NCBI RefSeq assembly: GCF_918698115.1 | Contig: NZ_CAKKLV010000017.1 | Span: 55,115-119,114 of the forward strand | Source of the DNA: Peribacillus sp. Bi96 | GTDB taxonomy: Bacteria > Bacillota > Bacilli > Bacillales > DSM-1321 | DNA length: 64,000 nt | Direction: 5' to 3' | Shown here: positions 7,853 to 16,972 of the stretch, one piece after another | Position numbering within the stretch: position 1 is the stretch's first letter | How the letters are laid out: each line of letters starts with the position of its first letter | The notes under the pieces: generated by a model | The model's input: the letters and a program-made list of their open reading frames with translations, nothing else | Databases searched by the model: none | What the model was told of the DNA's origin: nothing | Made by a program: the position numbers and the translations under genes

Positions 7853-8695
7853 ATGAGGTACAGAATCACCTGTCTTTTCATATGCATAGTTTGGATTTCA
7901 GGTTGCGGTCAAAGTGAAACAGCTTCAAATCAACCATCCGTTCAGCAGAAAAGCATAATAGAGCTGAGTGAAAAGGATACTATTCCTGCCAGCTTTTTCC
8001 CGGATCCTGTGCAAATCGTGTCGATTGGCGATTCCTTGACTCAAGGGGTCGGTGATAGTAAAGATAATGGCGGCTATCTGCCTTATTTACAAAATAAGCT
8101 GGAAAAAGAACCATCCATTACTTCTGTAGAGATGATAAATCATGGCATACGTGGAAATAGGACCGACCAACTATTGAAAAGACTGGATAAGGCTAGGATT
8201 AAAGAAGACATAAAACAAGCAGATTCGATTGTTGTCACTATCGGTGGAAATGATATCATGAAGGTCTTTAAACAGAATTTCTCCAATTTGGAACTGAATC
8301 AGTTTGAATCGGCAAAGGTAGGGTATGAAAAAAGATTAAGGCAGATACTTGATAAGGTGCGCTCTGAAAATGACCATGCCCAAATATACCTTGTGGGCGT
8401 ATACAATCCATTTTCCAAATGGTTCGCAGATTTTTATGAACTTGATATGATCATGAATGAATGGAATGAAAGTGGGAAAGAGATTATAGAAGAATATGAT
8501 TCAGCCTATTTTATTGAAATAGCAGATATTTTCAAGAATTCCGAGGAAGATTTACTCTATGCAGAGGATTATTTTCATCCCAATGACCGAGGATATGAAT
8601 TAATCGCGACAAGAATCTATAATGACATGGATATAACCACAATTGGAGAGGACACGTTGGAGGCGAGTGCCAAAGGAGATGATGACCAAGAATGA
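7853..8695 (+). CDS. ypmR: GDSL/SGNH-family lipoprotein hydrolase
   Basis: About 280 residues. Lipoprotein signal (CLFICIVWISGCG), then an SGNH hydrolase domain. Block I is SIGDSLTQGVGD with the nucleophile serine, block III is GGNDIM, and block V is DYFHPNDRGYELI with the catalytic Asp-His. It should be an esterase or acylhydrolase on the outer membrane face; the substrate is unknown. A TATAAT-like -10 near 7824 argues against the ATG at 7832. AAGGTGAGG at 7841-7849 supports 7853. The stop overlaps the ypmS start (ATGA). The ypmQ-R-S order is that of B. subtilis. Confidence 0.88.
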   Translation: MRYRITCLFICIVWISGCGQSETASNQPSVQQKSIIELSEKDTIPASFFPDPVQIVSIGDSLTQGVGDSKDNGGYLPYLQNKLEKEPSITSVEMINHGIRGNRTDQLLKRLDKARIKEDIKQADSIVVTIGGNDIMKVFKQNFSNLELNQFESAKVGYEKRLRQILDKVRSENDHAQIYLVGVYNPFSKWFADFYELDMIMNEWNESGKEIIEEYDSAYFIEIADIFKNSEEDLLYAEDYFHPNDRGYELIATRIYNDMDITTIGEDTLEASAKGDDDQE

Positions 8696-9276
8696 CAAAT
8701 GTCAAATGGAAGGCTTTGTTTATTTCCCTATTAGCCCTAAACATCCTGGTCATCCTATTTGTTCTGATTTTAGTTAATCTACCGACTAAAGATGATGAGC
8801 TGATACCAAAAGTAAGCCACGAAGAAGATATCCAATTTCAAATCCATACGAATCGGGAAGATTTGACAAGGTTAATCAACCAGTATCTTGATAAAGAAGG
8901 ATTGACGGGATCCATTCATTACGAAGTATATTTAACGGACGTAGTCGAATTATATGGAACCATGCCATTTTTCAATCGTGAAGTAGAAATGAAATTAACT
9001 TTTGAACCAATAGCCCAAAAAAATGGGGACTTGATCCTAAAGCAAAAATCCATTGCTGTCGGAAAAATGAACCTTCCTGTTTCATATGTAATGAATCTAA
9101 TAAACGAGCGTTATAATATGCCGGATTGGGTAAGCATTAGCCCCAATGACGAAAGTATTTATGTGTCATTACAGGATATGGAATTGAAAAGTGACATTAG
9201 GGTTAAGGCAAAAAAATTCGATCTTGAAAATGATGACATTTCATTTTTATTGACCATCCCCTCATCATTGCAATGA
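8692..9276 (+). CDS. ypmS: YpmS family (DUF2140) membrane-anchored protein
   Basis: 194 residues. A single N-terminal membrane helix (about 6-29) leaves most of the protein outside, with a pattern of alternating strands (QFQIHTNREDLTRLINQYL, VEMKLTFEP, LPVSYVMNLINERYNMP). This fits the DUF2140 family represented by B. subtilis YpmS. The biochemical role is not known to me. Four-base overlap with the GDSL lipoprotein gene indicates translational coupling, so the two probably act on the same envelope substrate (inference). Confidence 0.85.
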   Translation: MTNVKWKALFISLLALNILVILFVLILVNLPTKDDELIPKVSHEEDIQFQIHTNREDLTRLINQYLDKEGLTGSIHYEVYLTDVVELYGTMPFFNREVEMKLTFEPIAQKNGDLILKQKSIAVGKMNLPVSYVMNLINERYNMPDWVSISPNDESIYVSLQDMELKSDIRVKAKKFDLENDDISFLLTIPSSLQ

Positions 9277-9292
9277 TAGTGATTAAATCGAT

Positions 9293-9323
9293 TAAAAACC
9301 AGGATCAATGTTTCCTGGTTTTT
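9293..9323. terminator. Bidirectional terminator between ypmS and the DUF4397 gene
   Basis: Stem AAAACCAGGA/TCCTGGTTTT with a 7-nt loop. A-run and T-run flanks allow use by both converging genes. Confidence 0.88.
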
Positions 9324-9329
9324 ATCCAT

Positions 9330-10073
9330 TTATGGGGATAACGTTAGGGCTTCTAACGTCGATGATTCCCGGTTTAACCCTAATATATAAATGGTTGAGG
9401 AGGTATTTCCCTGGAAATCCTTGTTAGGAAGTGAAAGTATAATCTCTTTTGTCCCTGCTTTCCTTACTTCGAAGTCAACGATCATGGGATGTATATTAAG
9501 GTATTCACTTGCTTTCCTGAAGGAGAGATTTTCAAAAACGACATCTCCATCTTTGACGGCAATATCGACTGACGGTAATGGGGATGATAGATGGATGAAT
9601 CGAACCTTGGCTTCATTTTTGGGAACAAATGGATTATCTTCGAAAGTTAATATCTTCACCGATTCATATGACAATGCAGCGGCCACTGTATAGGATATCC
9701 CGCTTTCAAGCCCCACTTTACGGCTTAGCAGGGGTGAGGTGGATTGTCCGCTGGGGTATAAATCCAATTGGTACTTGCCGGGGGCGAATGGTAAATACCC
9801 ATTGATATCTCTATATGAAAAGTTTTTGAGAATAGGCATTTCATTGACATAAATATCAATTGAAGGAGTTGTTGGCGCAGCATGTAAAATGCGTACTTGT
9901 GCAGGAAGTAAGACCTTCATATGTTCATATCTTACTTGTTGCCTTGCTTTTTCAAGATTTATCAAGTACTTATGGTAATAATAATCATGCAGATGTGGTT
10001 TGCTGTACTTATAATAAGACGATAGTAAATCATAAGTTACAGCTTTTTGTAAATATGATTGTTTATCGCTCAT
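9330..10073 (-). CDS. DUF4397 domain protein
   Basis: About 247 residues. After a charged, tyrosine-rich N-terminal region (to about 55) come two similar beta-sandwich repeats beginning [22 protein letters not shown] and [22 protein letters not shown]. The R-x-x-H-x-S/A-P...VDI signature is that of DUF4397. No signal peptide or anchor is visible. ATG at 10073 is preceded by GAGAGGTG at good spacing; the GTG three codons earlier overlaps that site and is less likely. Function is unknown; related Bacillus proteins are often envelope or spore associated. Transcribed towards ypmS. Confidence 0.8.
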   Translation of the reverse strand: MSDKQSYLQKAVTYDLLSSYYKYSKPHLHDYYYHKYLINLEKARQQVRYEHMKVLLPAQVRILHAAPTTPSIDIYVNEMPILKNFSYRDINGYLPFAPGKYQLDLYPSGQSTSPLLSRKVGLESGISYTVAAALSYESVKILTFEDNPFVPKNEAKVRFIHLSSPLPSVDIAVKDGDVVFENLSFRKASEYLNIHPMIVDFEVRKAGTKEIILSLPNKDFQGNTSSTIYILGLNRESSTLEALTLSP

Positions 10074-10258
10074 TTCCAACACCTCTCATTTTCCATTATG
10101 ACCTATCATATGGTGTGATGCTTGGGCATGTGTCAACCCTTGAGTGGGAAAGGAGCGCTTTCGTTAGAAGGATTGGTCGGCATATTATTTTACAAGGCAA
10201 AATAAAAGCGTTAAAATGCTTTCAATGGATGGTTTGTAAAAAAAGGAGGATTTTTCAT

Positions 10259-10801
10259 TTGACAAAACTATTGGAGAAAGCAACATTCGCAGGTGGATGT
10301 TTCTGGTGCATGGTGAAACCGTTCGATGAACAGCCTGGTATCGAATCCGTCATTTCGGGCTATACGGGCGGGACAACGGAAAATCCCACGTACAAAGAAG
10401 TCTGCTCAGAAACGACGGGACATTATGAGGCTGTACAGATTACCTTCGATCCAAACGTATATCCATATGAAAATATAATCGAGTTATTTTGGCAGCAAAT
10501 AGACCCGACCGATGCTGGCGGGCAATTTTATGACCGGGGAAGTTCTTATCAAACTGCCATTTTTTATAATGACGAAAACCAACGTGAAATTGCTGAGACA
10601 TCCAAGGCGAAGCTGCAGGCGAGCGGGAAATTTTCCAAACCGATTGTAACGCCGATAATACCAGCCAAAACGTTTTATCCAGCTGAGACCTATCACCAGC
10701 AATATTATAAAAAGCAACCTGAGCATTATGAAAGATATTCGATTGGATCAGGACGAAAAGCATTTATCCAACATCATTGGGGGGAAAAAAATGAAAAGTA
10801 A
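10259..10801 (+). CDS. msrA: Peptide methionine sulfoxide reductase MsrA
   Basis: 180 residues. It reduces the S-epimer of methionine sulfoxide. The catalytic motif GGCFWC is at about residues 11-16; GYTGG and GHYEAV form the substrate pocket. The start is TTG at 10259 behind AAAAGGAGG; the long open frame upstream of it carries no recognisable sequence. The msrA end overlaps the msrB start by 11 bases, so the two reductases, which act on opposite epimers, are co-translated. In B. subtilis the same pair also lies close to the ypm genes. Confidence 0.95.
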   Translation: MTKLLEKATFAGGCFWCMVKPFDEQPGIESVISGYTGGTTENPTYKEVCSETTGHYEAVQITFDPNVYPYENIIELFWQQIDPTDAGGQFYDRGSSYQTAIFYNDENQREIAETSKAKLQASGKFSKPIVTPIIPAKTFYPAETYHQQYYKKQPEHYERYSIGSGRKAFIQHHWGEKNEK

Positions 10802-11219
10802 AGAAGAATTAAAACAGAAACTTTCACCAATTCAATATGAAGTCACCCAAAATAATGGAACGGAACCAGCTTTTCACAATGAATACTGGAACTTGAAGGA
10901 GGATGGGTTATATGTGGACATCGTTTCAGGTGATCCGCTTTTCACTTCAAAAGAAAAGTTCGATTCAGGCTGCGGTTGGCCAAGCTTTACCAAACCGCTA
11001 AAAGAAGAGGAAGTGGTGGAAAATCTCGATACGAGTTATGGAATGAGAAGAATCGAGGTTCGCTCAAAAAAAGCCGATTCTCATCTTGGTCATGTTTTCA
11101 ATGATGGTCCGGGACCGCCGGGATTACGCTATTGCATCAATTCTGCCTCTTTGAGATTCATCCCAATCCAAGATCTTGAAAAAGAAGGATACGGAGAATA
11201 CAAGAAGCTATTTGATTGA
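10791..11219 (+). CDS. msrB: Peptide methionine sulfoxide reductase MsrB
   Basis: 142 residues, a normal single-domain MsrB reducing the R-epimer. Motifs are [35 protein letters not shown] and the catalytic cysteine in [13 protein letters not shown] (about residue 122). The two CxxC zinc pairs found in some MsrB proteins are absent, as in other Bacillus members. ATG follows GGGGGG inside the msrA 3' end. A strong hairpin closes the operon. Confidence 0.95.
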   Translation: MKSKEELKQKLSPIQYEVTQNNGTEPAFHNEYWNLKEDGLYVDIVSGDPLFTSKEKFDSGCGWPSFTKPLKEEEVVENLDTSYGMRRIEVRSKKADSHLGHVFNDGPGPPGLRYCINSASLRFIPIQDLEKEGYGEYKKLFD

Positions 11220-11222
11220 CTG

Positions 11223-11254
11223 AAAAACCCCTATCATAGGATGATAGGGGTTTT
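11223..11254. terminator. Bidirectional terminator after msrB
   Basis: Stem AACCCCTATCA/TGATAGGGGTT with a 5-nt loop, flanked by A and T runs. It also serves the converging SGNH gene. Confidence 0.9.
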
Positions 11255-11270
11255 ATCAATTTTGCGGGAT

Positions 11271-12359
11271 TTAATCGGTGATGATCGACGCGATCCGGAC
11301 ATATGGAAAGGTGATATGATCTATTGCATTTGTTCTGGCAGTTACCTCAAAACGGACCGTATGTGAACCTGGAGGCAGTCCATTGGTGATAAATAAATAT
11401 CTTTCACGGGCAAATGGCCACCATGTATTCAAAGTCGTGATTTCATTGCCATCGATCCATACATTTACTTCCCCTCCATCGGGACTTCTAAGCAATTTCA
11501 CACCAAGAATACTTCCCTTGAAGTTATATTCAATGACACTGCCTTTTTCTTTACTTGAAAAATACCCCCCCATTGGACGAAAACCTTTCATTTTTACATA
11601 GTGGTCAACTTCCTTTAAATCTAAATCAGAGCGGGCATGAAGTTTAGGGGGAAGGGCTGCAACGGTCTTCTCCCGTTTTATATTATCTAGGAAGTGATCA
11701 TAAATTGCATTGGCATAAAATTTATAGCCCAGGCCATTTGGATGAATCAAATCTCTAGTCAACTGTTTCTCCGTATAGCCTGAATCCTTGAATATAGGAC
11801 GCATATCCACATTCGTTGCACCATAATGCTCGGATAAAAGTTTGATGGCAGATCCAAATTCCTTGAATTTCAAGGAACTTTCAGTTATTGTGAATAATTC
11901 TGCATGAGGGTGGAGACGTTTTGCCTCTCTGATTAAAGCTTCATACGTCATCGTGAAATCATCGACACTCATATACTTGCGGTCATTTTCACCGAATACG
12001 ATGAAAATCAAATCCTTATGGTCATGCTGCCTTCTTTGGGAAAGCTTAAAAAGACCTTCAAAAGCAGTGGACCCGCTTTGGACCACGTAATCCCCGTGGA
12101 AAGGGATATCATTTGTTTCATACATCTTATTTTCTAACTGTTTGAACCATGTTAGATTAGGAGTTTCAGCTCCTGACCCTCTTCCAATACTATCTCCAAT
12201 AACAAGATACTGAATGGGCTTGCCTGATTGGAATTTTTGATAAACATCTATCGAATCATCCGATCCATATGTTTTAGGAGTTTTTTGAAGGATATAGCTG
12301 ATTAGAAGAATCGTGGCGATTGCAGCGAAAGGGATGAAGGATTTTGCTTTCTTTTTCAA
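11271..12359 (-). CDS. Membrane-anchored SGNH hydrolase with C-terminal beta domain
   Basis: 362 residues. Basic N-terminus and one hydrophobic helix (about 8-24), then an SGNH domain with block I VIGDSIGRGSG, FGENDRK near the middle and the Asp-His block DLIHPNGLGYKFY (about 200). The last ~120 residues (YFSSKEKGSVIEYNFKGSILGVKLLRSPDGGEVNVWIDG...) look like an appended beta-sandwich, possibly carbohydrate binding. Likely an extracellular esterase or O-deacetylase acting on wall or exopolysaccharide; the substrate is not readable. It is monocistronic and faces the YjcZ-type gene. Confidence 0.75.
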   Translation of the reverse strand: MKKKAKSFIPFAAIATILLISYILQKTPKTYGSDDSIDVYQKFQSGKPIQYLVIGDSIGRGSGAETPNLTWFKQLENKMYETNDIPFHGDYVVQSGSTAFEGLFKLSQRRQHDHKDLIFIVFGENDRKYMSVDDFTMTYEALIREAKRLHPHAELFTITESSLKFKEFGSAIKLLSEHYGATNVDMRPIFKDSGYTEKQLTRDLIHPNGLGYKFYANAIYDHFLDNIKREKTVAALPPKLHARSDLDLKEVDHYVKMKGFRPMGGYFSSKEKGSVIEYNFKGSILGVKLLRSPDGGEVNVWIDGNEITTLNTWWPFARERYLFITNGLPPGSHTVRFEVTARTNAIDHITFPYVRIASIITD

Positions 12360-12595
12360 TTGTGTTCCCCCGTATTAACCTTTTATGTATCTATTATAGG
12401 AATGAGATAGCTTAAAGAGGCTAAGAATTGTTTTTTCCTTATTATATCCTAAATAAAAAGTAACACAATAAATATGAAACGTTTTTAGCCATTTCTCATA
12501 GTTATATTTGGTGGGCCTCATTTAATTAGTAACGATGATGAAGGTGCTCATTCGAAAGTTTTTTCTTAAATCAAGAAAAATAGGCATATGCACAG

Positions 12596-12623
12596 ACCGA
12601 GGCGGGCGTATTGTCATATGGTA
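12596..12623 (+). promoter_or_regulatory. Candidate sigma-K promoter for the YjcZ-type gene
   Basis: CATATGGTA at 12615-12623 fits the sigma-K -10 consensus CATAnnnTA. An AC pair at 12596-12597 sits 17 bp upstream, where the sigma-K -35 lies. The start codon is 42 bp further on. Pattern match only. Confidence 0.4.
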
Positions 12624-12665
12624 AGGTGTAAAGAGAAATCAGAAATCTAAAAGGAGTGAATCTTA

Positions 12666-12815
12666 ATGTACGGATATGGTGGATTTGGTGGCGGAGGATA
12701 CGGTTATGGTGGTGGCTGCGGCGGCGGCGGCGGTTGCGGATTTGGATCAGGCTTCGCTTTAATTGTTGTCTTGTTCATTCTGTTGATTATCATCGGTGCT
12801 TCATTTTGCTGCTAA
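12666..12815 (+). CDS. YjcZ-family small glycine-rich membrane peptide
   Basis: 49 residues. A Gly/Tyr-rich head ([17 protein letters not shown], then Cys-Gly repeats) is followed by one membrane helix (about [18 protein letters not shown]) ending CC. This is the YjcZ/sporulation-peptide type found in many copies in Bacillus genomes and usually made late in sporulation. Ribosome site AAAGGAGTGA is well spaced. A sigma-K-like promoter lies upstream and a terminator just downstream, so it is a single-gene unit. The role is unknown; four cysteines could cross-link it into coat or membrane. Confidence 0.85.
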   Translation: MYGYGGFGGGGYGYGGGCGGGGGCGFGSGFALIVVLFILLIIIGASFCC

Positions 12816-12826
12816 TTGAATAACCC

Positions 12827-12855
12827 AAAGACCAGTTGAAAAAGCTGGTCTTTTC
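12827..12855 (+). terminator. Terminator of the YjcZ-type gene
   Basis: Stem AAAGACCAG/CTGGTCTTT with an AT-rich loop and T-tail. Confidence 0.85.
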
Positions 12856-13205
12856 TTAATGTAAGGGATTTTTTAATTGGACGGGGTATCGCTCTGACTC
12901 GAAAGGTTGTTGTACTTAAATAAGAAGATCCTACTATGTACCAGGGACAAGCGATACATAACAAAATTTCAGTACCGGCAAAACGCGATTAACAAGGATG
13001 CCAATGATGAGGAAAACGAAGTAAAGCGGAACTGGAGGGCAATCGGGACATCCAGTTTTTTTTTAGGGGAAATGGCAAAAAAAGAATGATGGAAGCCTCA
13101 TTACATGGAGTTGCCCGACTGTTGTTCCTTAAGGTTCTTGATTTTTATTTATTCCCCATATCTGCTAAAATAACGATTATGTTATTAATTTAGGGGGATA
13201 AAGAT
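12856..13205. other. 350-bp spacer with an orphan terminator
   Basis: No convincing gene on either strand. A hairpin with T9 at 13029-13064 (AACTGGA/TCCAGTT) implies that something upstream is transcribed rightward. The only open frame over it (about 60 codons from 12907) has no ribosome site and unusual composition. A short non-coding RNA or a decayed small gene are both possible. Confidence 0.4.
13029..13064 (+). terminator. Orphan U-tailed hairpin
   Basis: AACTGGA/TCCAGTT stem with a 14-nt loop, directly followed by nine T. There is no recognised gene immediately upstream. Confidence 0.65.
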
Positions 13206-14180
13206 ATGAAACCTTCCCGTTTACAAGCAGGGGATGAAATTCGCGTTATTGCACCTTCGAGAAGCTTGGCGATCGTCAAAGGGGAACAACGCAGATTGGC
13301 AGAAGAAAGATTGACGGAGCTTGGTTTTAAAGTGACATATGGTAAAACGGCTTTGTTCCATGATGACTTTTTCTCGAATTCGATTGAAGATCGGATCGAG
13401 GATTTGCATGATGCGTTCAGGGATCCGAATGTAAAGGGGATCTTTACAGCCATCGGCGGTTATAATGCCAACCAATTGTTACGATATATTGACTACGATT
13501 TGATTAAGGAAAATCCAAAAGTAATGATGGGGTATAGTGATATAACCGCAATCTTATTGGCTATTTATAAAAAAACTGGCTTGACTACATACTCAGGTCC
13601 CCATTTCTCGACGTTCGGGATGAAGGCAGGTCTGGAATATACGATGGAACATTTTAAAAAGGCCATAATCGAAAGTGAAGGCTTTTATCTTGAGCCAAGC
13701 GAAACGTGGAGTGATGACTCTTGGCATTTAGAACAGGATGATCGAACTTTCCACCCGAATGCAGGATATATGGTCATTCAGGAAGGGGAAGCGGCTGGAA
13801 CGGTCATTGGTGGGAATCTTTGTACACTCAATCTTTTACAAGGTACCGAGTTTATGCCATCCTTGCAAGACAGTATCCTGTTCATAGAAGATGACGAAGA
13901 AAGCCATCCATTCAGTTTTGACCGGGATTTACAATCATTGCTGCATCAGCCCGATGCAAGTGGGATTAAGGGAATCGTAATTGGCCGTTTCCAAAAGGAA
14001 TCCGGTATGACTGAATATGCTTTACAGGAAATCATTGCAACCAAAAAGGAGATAAATGGCATACCAGTGATCGCTAATGCCAATTTTGGCCATGTTCATC
14101 CATTTGTGACGATGCCGGTCGGTTCAAAAGCTGTTATGAAGGTTAAGAACGGTAAAGCAACGATACAAATCGATTCATAA
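13206..14180 (+). CDS. LD-carboxypeptidase family S66 (YocD/MccF-like)
   Basis: 324 residues, full length for peptidase family S66. N-terminal LQAGDEIRVIAPS, the nucleophile serine in MMGYSDITAILLAIYKKTGLTTYSGPHF (about 106), and the C-terminal FGHVHPFVTMPVGS with the catalytic histidine. S66 enzymes cleave L,D bonds of muropeptides during wall recycling; the MccF branch detoxifies microcin C-type compounds. Lack of a signal peptide means a cytoplasmic site. It is closest in length and ends to B. subtilis YocD (from memory). The ribosome site is a GGGGG run. Confidence 0.85.
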   Translation: MKPSRLQAGDEIRVIAPSRSLAIVKGEQRRLAEERLTELGFKVTYGKTALFHDDFFSNSIEDRIEDLHDAFRDPNVKGIFTAIGGYNANQLLRYIDYDLIKENPKVMMGYSDITAILLAIYKKTGLTTYSGPHFSTFGMKAGLEYTMEHFKKAIIESEGFYLEPSETWSDDSWHLEQDDRTFHPNAGYMVIQEGEAAGTVIGGNLCTLNLLQGTEFMPSLQDSILFIEDDEESHPFSFDRDLQSLLHQPDASGIKGIVIGRFQKESGMTEYALQEIIATKKEINGIPVIANANFGHVHPFVTMPVGSKAVMKVKNGKATIQIDS

Positions 14181-14189
14181 AACAAAATA

Positions 14190-14221
14190 AAGACGCCGTT
14201 CAAAAAGTGGACGGTGTTTTA
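14190..14221 (+). terminator. Terminator after the S66 peptidase gene
   Basis: Stem ACGCCGT/ACGGTGT (one G-U pair), then TTTT. Confidence 0.65.
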
Positions 14222-14396
14222 ACGAATATATATAAATATAGTATTCGTTTTTGGTGTTTTTTAGGAGTCTGTCCTCTTATCTTCTCTGGAAATTTTCCGA
14301 TTTTCCATGCATTATTAGGGAATATGAGTCTAATTGTTCAAATTCTATATTTTTCTGATATAATACTAAGAGATTTAAAATAGAAAAGGTGATTAT

Positions 14397-14726
14397 GTGT
14401 TATTAACAATTCCCGCATCCATACGTTTAGAAGGGGTTTTGGCCGAGTATAATAAAAAAGGCCGTGTGAGCCATACATGTTTCGTTTGTAACGAAGACAC
14501 TTCTAATGGGGATGCAAGTAACTTGAACTACTATAAGTTAGGAACAAAAAAAGTTTGTCTTTCCTGCATGAAAAATGTTTTGCGTCATCCATCTTTAAAA
14601 GAGTATGAATATGTACATACCTCAGTTATTGATAAAACTGCTTTTTATAAAAATGTGCTGGCTGTTTTAAAGGATGAAAGTTTTTTGGAGTCAGTTCGTG
14701 AAGAAAAACTAAATAGCGCATTGTAA
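14397..14726 (+). CDS. Small protein with two CxxC pairs, function unknown
   Basis: 109 residues beginning at GTG behind AAAGGTGA. Two cysteine pairs, CFVC at about residue 28 and CLSC at about 54, suggest a single zinc ribbon in the N-terminal half. The rest is helical and charged with no membrane segment. It is monocistronic: a TATAAT-like box about 45 bp upstream and a strong terminator directly downstream. I do not recognise the family. Zinc-ribbon proteins of this size often bind nucleic acid or act as adaptors, but nothing here decides it. Confidence 0.65.
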   Translation: MLLTIPASIRLEGVLAEYNKKGRVSHTCFVCNEDTSNGDASNLNYYKLGTKKVCLSCMKNVLRHPSLKEYEYVHTSVIDKTAFYKNVLAVLKDESFLESVREEKLNSAL

Positions 14727-14762
14727 GAAAAAAAGTGTATCTCTTGCGGATACACTTTTTTT
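14727..14762 (+). terminator. Terminator of the zinc-ribbon gene
   Basis: Stem AAAGTGTATC/GATACACTTT, 7-nt loop, T7 tail. Confidence 0.92.
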
Positions 14763-14841
14763 GTCCCCTTTTTTAGACAAATTCATTTACACACTTTACG
14801 AGCATAGGTCAATTTCCTTAGCAAGATTCCCTTCTTCTGGA

Positions 14842-14849
14842 CATACACT
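14842..14849 (+). promoter_or_regulatory. Candidate sigma-E -10 upstream of yodT
   Basis: CATACACT fits the sigma-E -10 consensus CATACAnT. In B. subtilis the kamA-yodPQRST genes are in the mother-cell sigma-E regulon. No clear -35 is seen at the proper spacing, so support is weak. Confidence 0.3.
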
Positions 14850-14894
14850 TTACTATATTGCATTTGTTTTATAAAAGAAGGAGAGTGTGGGCTA

Positions 14895-16259
14895 ATGGAG
14901 CAGTCTTCATTGATCAAGCCGATCTTGGGAGGAGCCTACCCGACTATCAGTCATGGTCAGGGCGTATTTTTATACGACAAAGAAGGAAAGGATTACCTGG
15001 ATGCTTCTTCCGGTGCTGTAACTGCCAACATTGGCCATGGTGTTCAGGAAATCTATGAAGCAATGGCAAAACAGGCTAGATTGGTTTCGTTTGTATATCG
15101 TTCTCAATTTACCAGTGAGGCTGCAGAGAAACTTGCCGAAAAAATTGCTGAATTAACCAAAGGGGACCTGACTTATAGTTTTTTTGTAAACAGCGGCTCT
15201 GAAGCGACTGAAACGGCCTTGAAAATCGCCATTCAGCATTGGCAGGAAAAAGGCAAGCCCAAGAAACAAAAAATCATATCGAGGTGGATGAGCTATCATG
15301 GCATCACCATGGGGGCTCTTTCGATGTCTGGACATCCGATTCGCCGGGAACGGTTTACTCCAATGCTTGAATCATATCCTTCAGTATCTCCTCCATATTG
15401 CTACCGATGTCCACTTCAACTTGATTCCCATACGTGCGGAATGGCCTGTGCTTCGGAATTGGAAGCATCAATCCGACGTATTGGCAGTGAAAATATAGCG
15501 GCTTTCATCGCAGAACCTGTCATCGGCGCAGCAGGGGGGGCCATCGTTCCTCCTGATGGTTACTTTCAAAAACTCAAGAAAATCTGCGAAGAGAATGACA
15601 TTTTATTCATTGCCGATGAAGTCATGACTGGCTTTGGCCGAACCGGTAAAATGCTTGCTTCCGAATATTGGGATGTGGAACCTGATATCGTAACATTTGG
15701 TAAAGGCATGAGTGGCGGGTATACCCCGATTGCTGCCGCAGTAATGACCAAAAGTGTGATGGAGCCAATCATGAAAGGCTCACGGTCAATTATCGGAGGC
15801 CATACGCTTAGTGCGAATCCATTGTCGTGTGCGGTATCTTTAGCCGTTTTGGAATATGTCGAAAGGAATGAACTTGTCGAAAAATCTGCCGATAGAGGGA
15901 AAGACCTGATTAGGGGGCTGAAGAAGATAGCCAGGAAGTACTCCTTTATCGGTGACATCCGCGGCAAGGGTTTATTGATCGGCATCGAATTTGTCCAGGA
16001 TAAGGCCACGAAGGCCCCATTTCCAAAAGAAGCCAATGTGACGAATGAAATGATTGAATTGGGTAGTAGAAATGGAATCCTCCTGTACCCCGCAGCAGCA
16101 GGCCAAGACGGTGTAACAGGGGCAGCCATCATTATTTCCCCTCCTTTAACGATATCGGAAGAGGAATGTGCCGAATTGTTAATGAGGGTTGATATAACTT
16201 TTCAGCAATTCAATGAGTCCATAGGAAAACGGCCATCCAAACAAGGAAGTGAGTCATAG
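14895..16259 (+). CDS. yodT: Class III aminotransferase (YodT, beta-lysine locus)
   Basis: 454 residues, fold type I PLP enzyme. SGSEATETALKIA binds the cofactor phosphate, FIADEVMTGFGRTG carries the PLP-contacting Asp, and the Schiff-base lysine is in TFGKGMSGGYTPIAA (about residue 274). In context it probably transaminates (acetyl-)beta-lysine or a derived omega-amino acid. It heads a tight plus-strand run with the CoA-transferase subunits; its stop shares one base with the next GTG. The internal segment SPPYCYRCPLQLDSHTC has four cysteines, seen also in several class III relatives. The same genes lie in reverse order behind kamA in B. subtilis. Confidence 0.88.
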   Translation: MEQSSLIKPILGGAYPTISHGQGVFLYDKEGKDYLDASSGAVTANIGHGVQEIYEAMAKQARLVSFVYRSQFTSEAAEKLAEKIAELTKGDLTYSFFVNSGSEATETALKIAIQHWQEKGKPKKQKIISRWMSYHGITMGALSMSGHPIRRERFTPMLESYPSVSPPYCYRCPLQLDSHTCGMACASELEASIRRIGSENIAAFIAEPVIGAAGGAIVPPDGYFQKLKKICEENDILFIADEVMTGFGRTGKMLASEYWDVEPDIVTFGKGMSGGYTPIAAAVMTKSVMEPIMKGSRSIIGGHTLSANPLSCAVSLAVLEYVERNELVEKSADRGKDLIRGLKKIARKYSFIGDIRGKGLLIGIEFVQDKATKAPFPKEANVTNEMIELGSRNGILLYPAAAGQDGVTGAAIIISPPLTISEEECAELLMRVDITFQQFNESIGKRPSKQGSES

Positions 16260-16972
16260 TGTTGGAAAATACTTTCCGGAAAATTTGTCGTTTGGAGGAT
16301 GTCCTCCACCTTTTTAAAGATAACCAGTCCATTCTTTATGGGGGATTCGGTGGTATAGGGACACCTCCGGGATTAGTTAACCTGATATTGGAATCAGGTA
16401 TAAAGGATTTAACCTTGATTGGGAATGATACAGGTTTCCCCGATATAGGAATCGGAAAACTGGTCACGCAACGCCGAGCGAAAAAAATCATCGTTTCCCA
16501 TATCGGTTCCAATCCAAATGCAGGACTATTAATGAACAATGGTGAGCTTGAAGTGGAGTTTTCTCCGCAAGGGACGCTCATCGAACGCATCCGGGCCGGA
16601 GGGATGGGGCTAGGAGGGATTTTGAGTGATATTGGCATGGACGCCGATATCGTCCGGGACGGCAAGCAAACGGTTAGTATAGATAAGAAAAATTATCTGG
16701 TGGAACCGGCATTAACGGCCGATATCGCAATTGTTTACGCAGAAATGGCAGACCCTTATGGAAATCTGATATTTGATAAAAGCGCAAGGAATACGAATCC
16801 ACTCGTGGCTACGGCCGGACAAATCACGATAGTTGAAGCCATGCAGATCGTTCCCCTTGGCTCTCTGGATCCAGAGGACATCATTGTACCGGGTGTTTTT
16901 GTGGATTATATCATTCCATCAAAAGGAGTCGATTGGAAATGGGTATGGGAACCAGTGATAGAAATAAAATAG
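16259..16972 (+). CDS. yodS: CoA-transferase subunit A (YodS)
   Basis: 237 residues, family I 3-oxoacid CoA-transferase alpha subunit. SILYGGFGGIGTPPGLVN is the expected nucleotide-like glycine loop and GGMGLGGILSDIG the mid-domain motif. It starts with GTG overlapping the yodT stop, behind AGGAAGTGA. It pairs with the next gene to form an A2B2 enzyme moving CoA between acyl acids. In this operon a likely job is activating or discharging a keto acid from beta-lysine breakdown (inference). Confidence 0.9.
   Translation: MLENTFRKICRLEDVLHLFKDNQSILYGGFGGIGTPPGLVNLILESGIKDLTLIGNDTGFPDIGIGKLVTQRRAKKIIVSHIGSNPNAGLLMNNGELEVEFSPQGTLIERIRAGGMGLGGILSDIGMDADIVRDGKQTVSIDKKNYLVEPALTADIAIVYAEMADPYGNLIFDKSARNTNPLVATAGQITIVEAMQIVPLGSLDPEDIIVPGVFVDYIIPSKGVDWKWVWEPVIEIK

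Noticed and set aside
9860..10258. Long 5' extension of the msrA frame
   Set aside because: Antisense to the DUF4397 gene; the real msrA start is TTG behind AAAAGGAGG.
12907..13089. 60-codon frame over the orphan terminator
   Set aside because: Begins at a weak codon without ribosome site, reads through a strong hairpin, no family resemblance.
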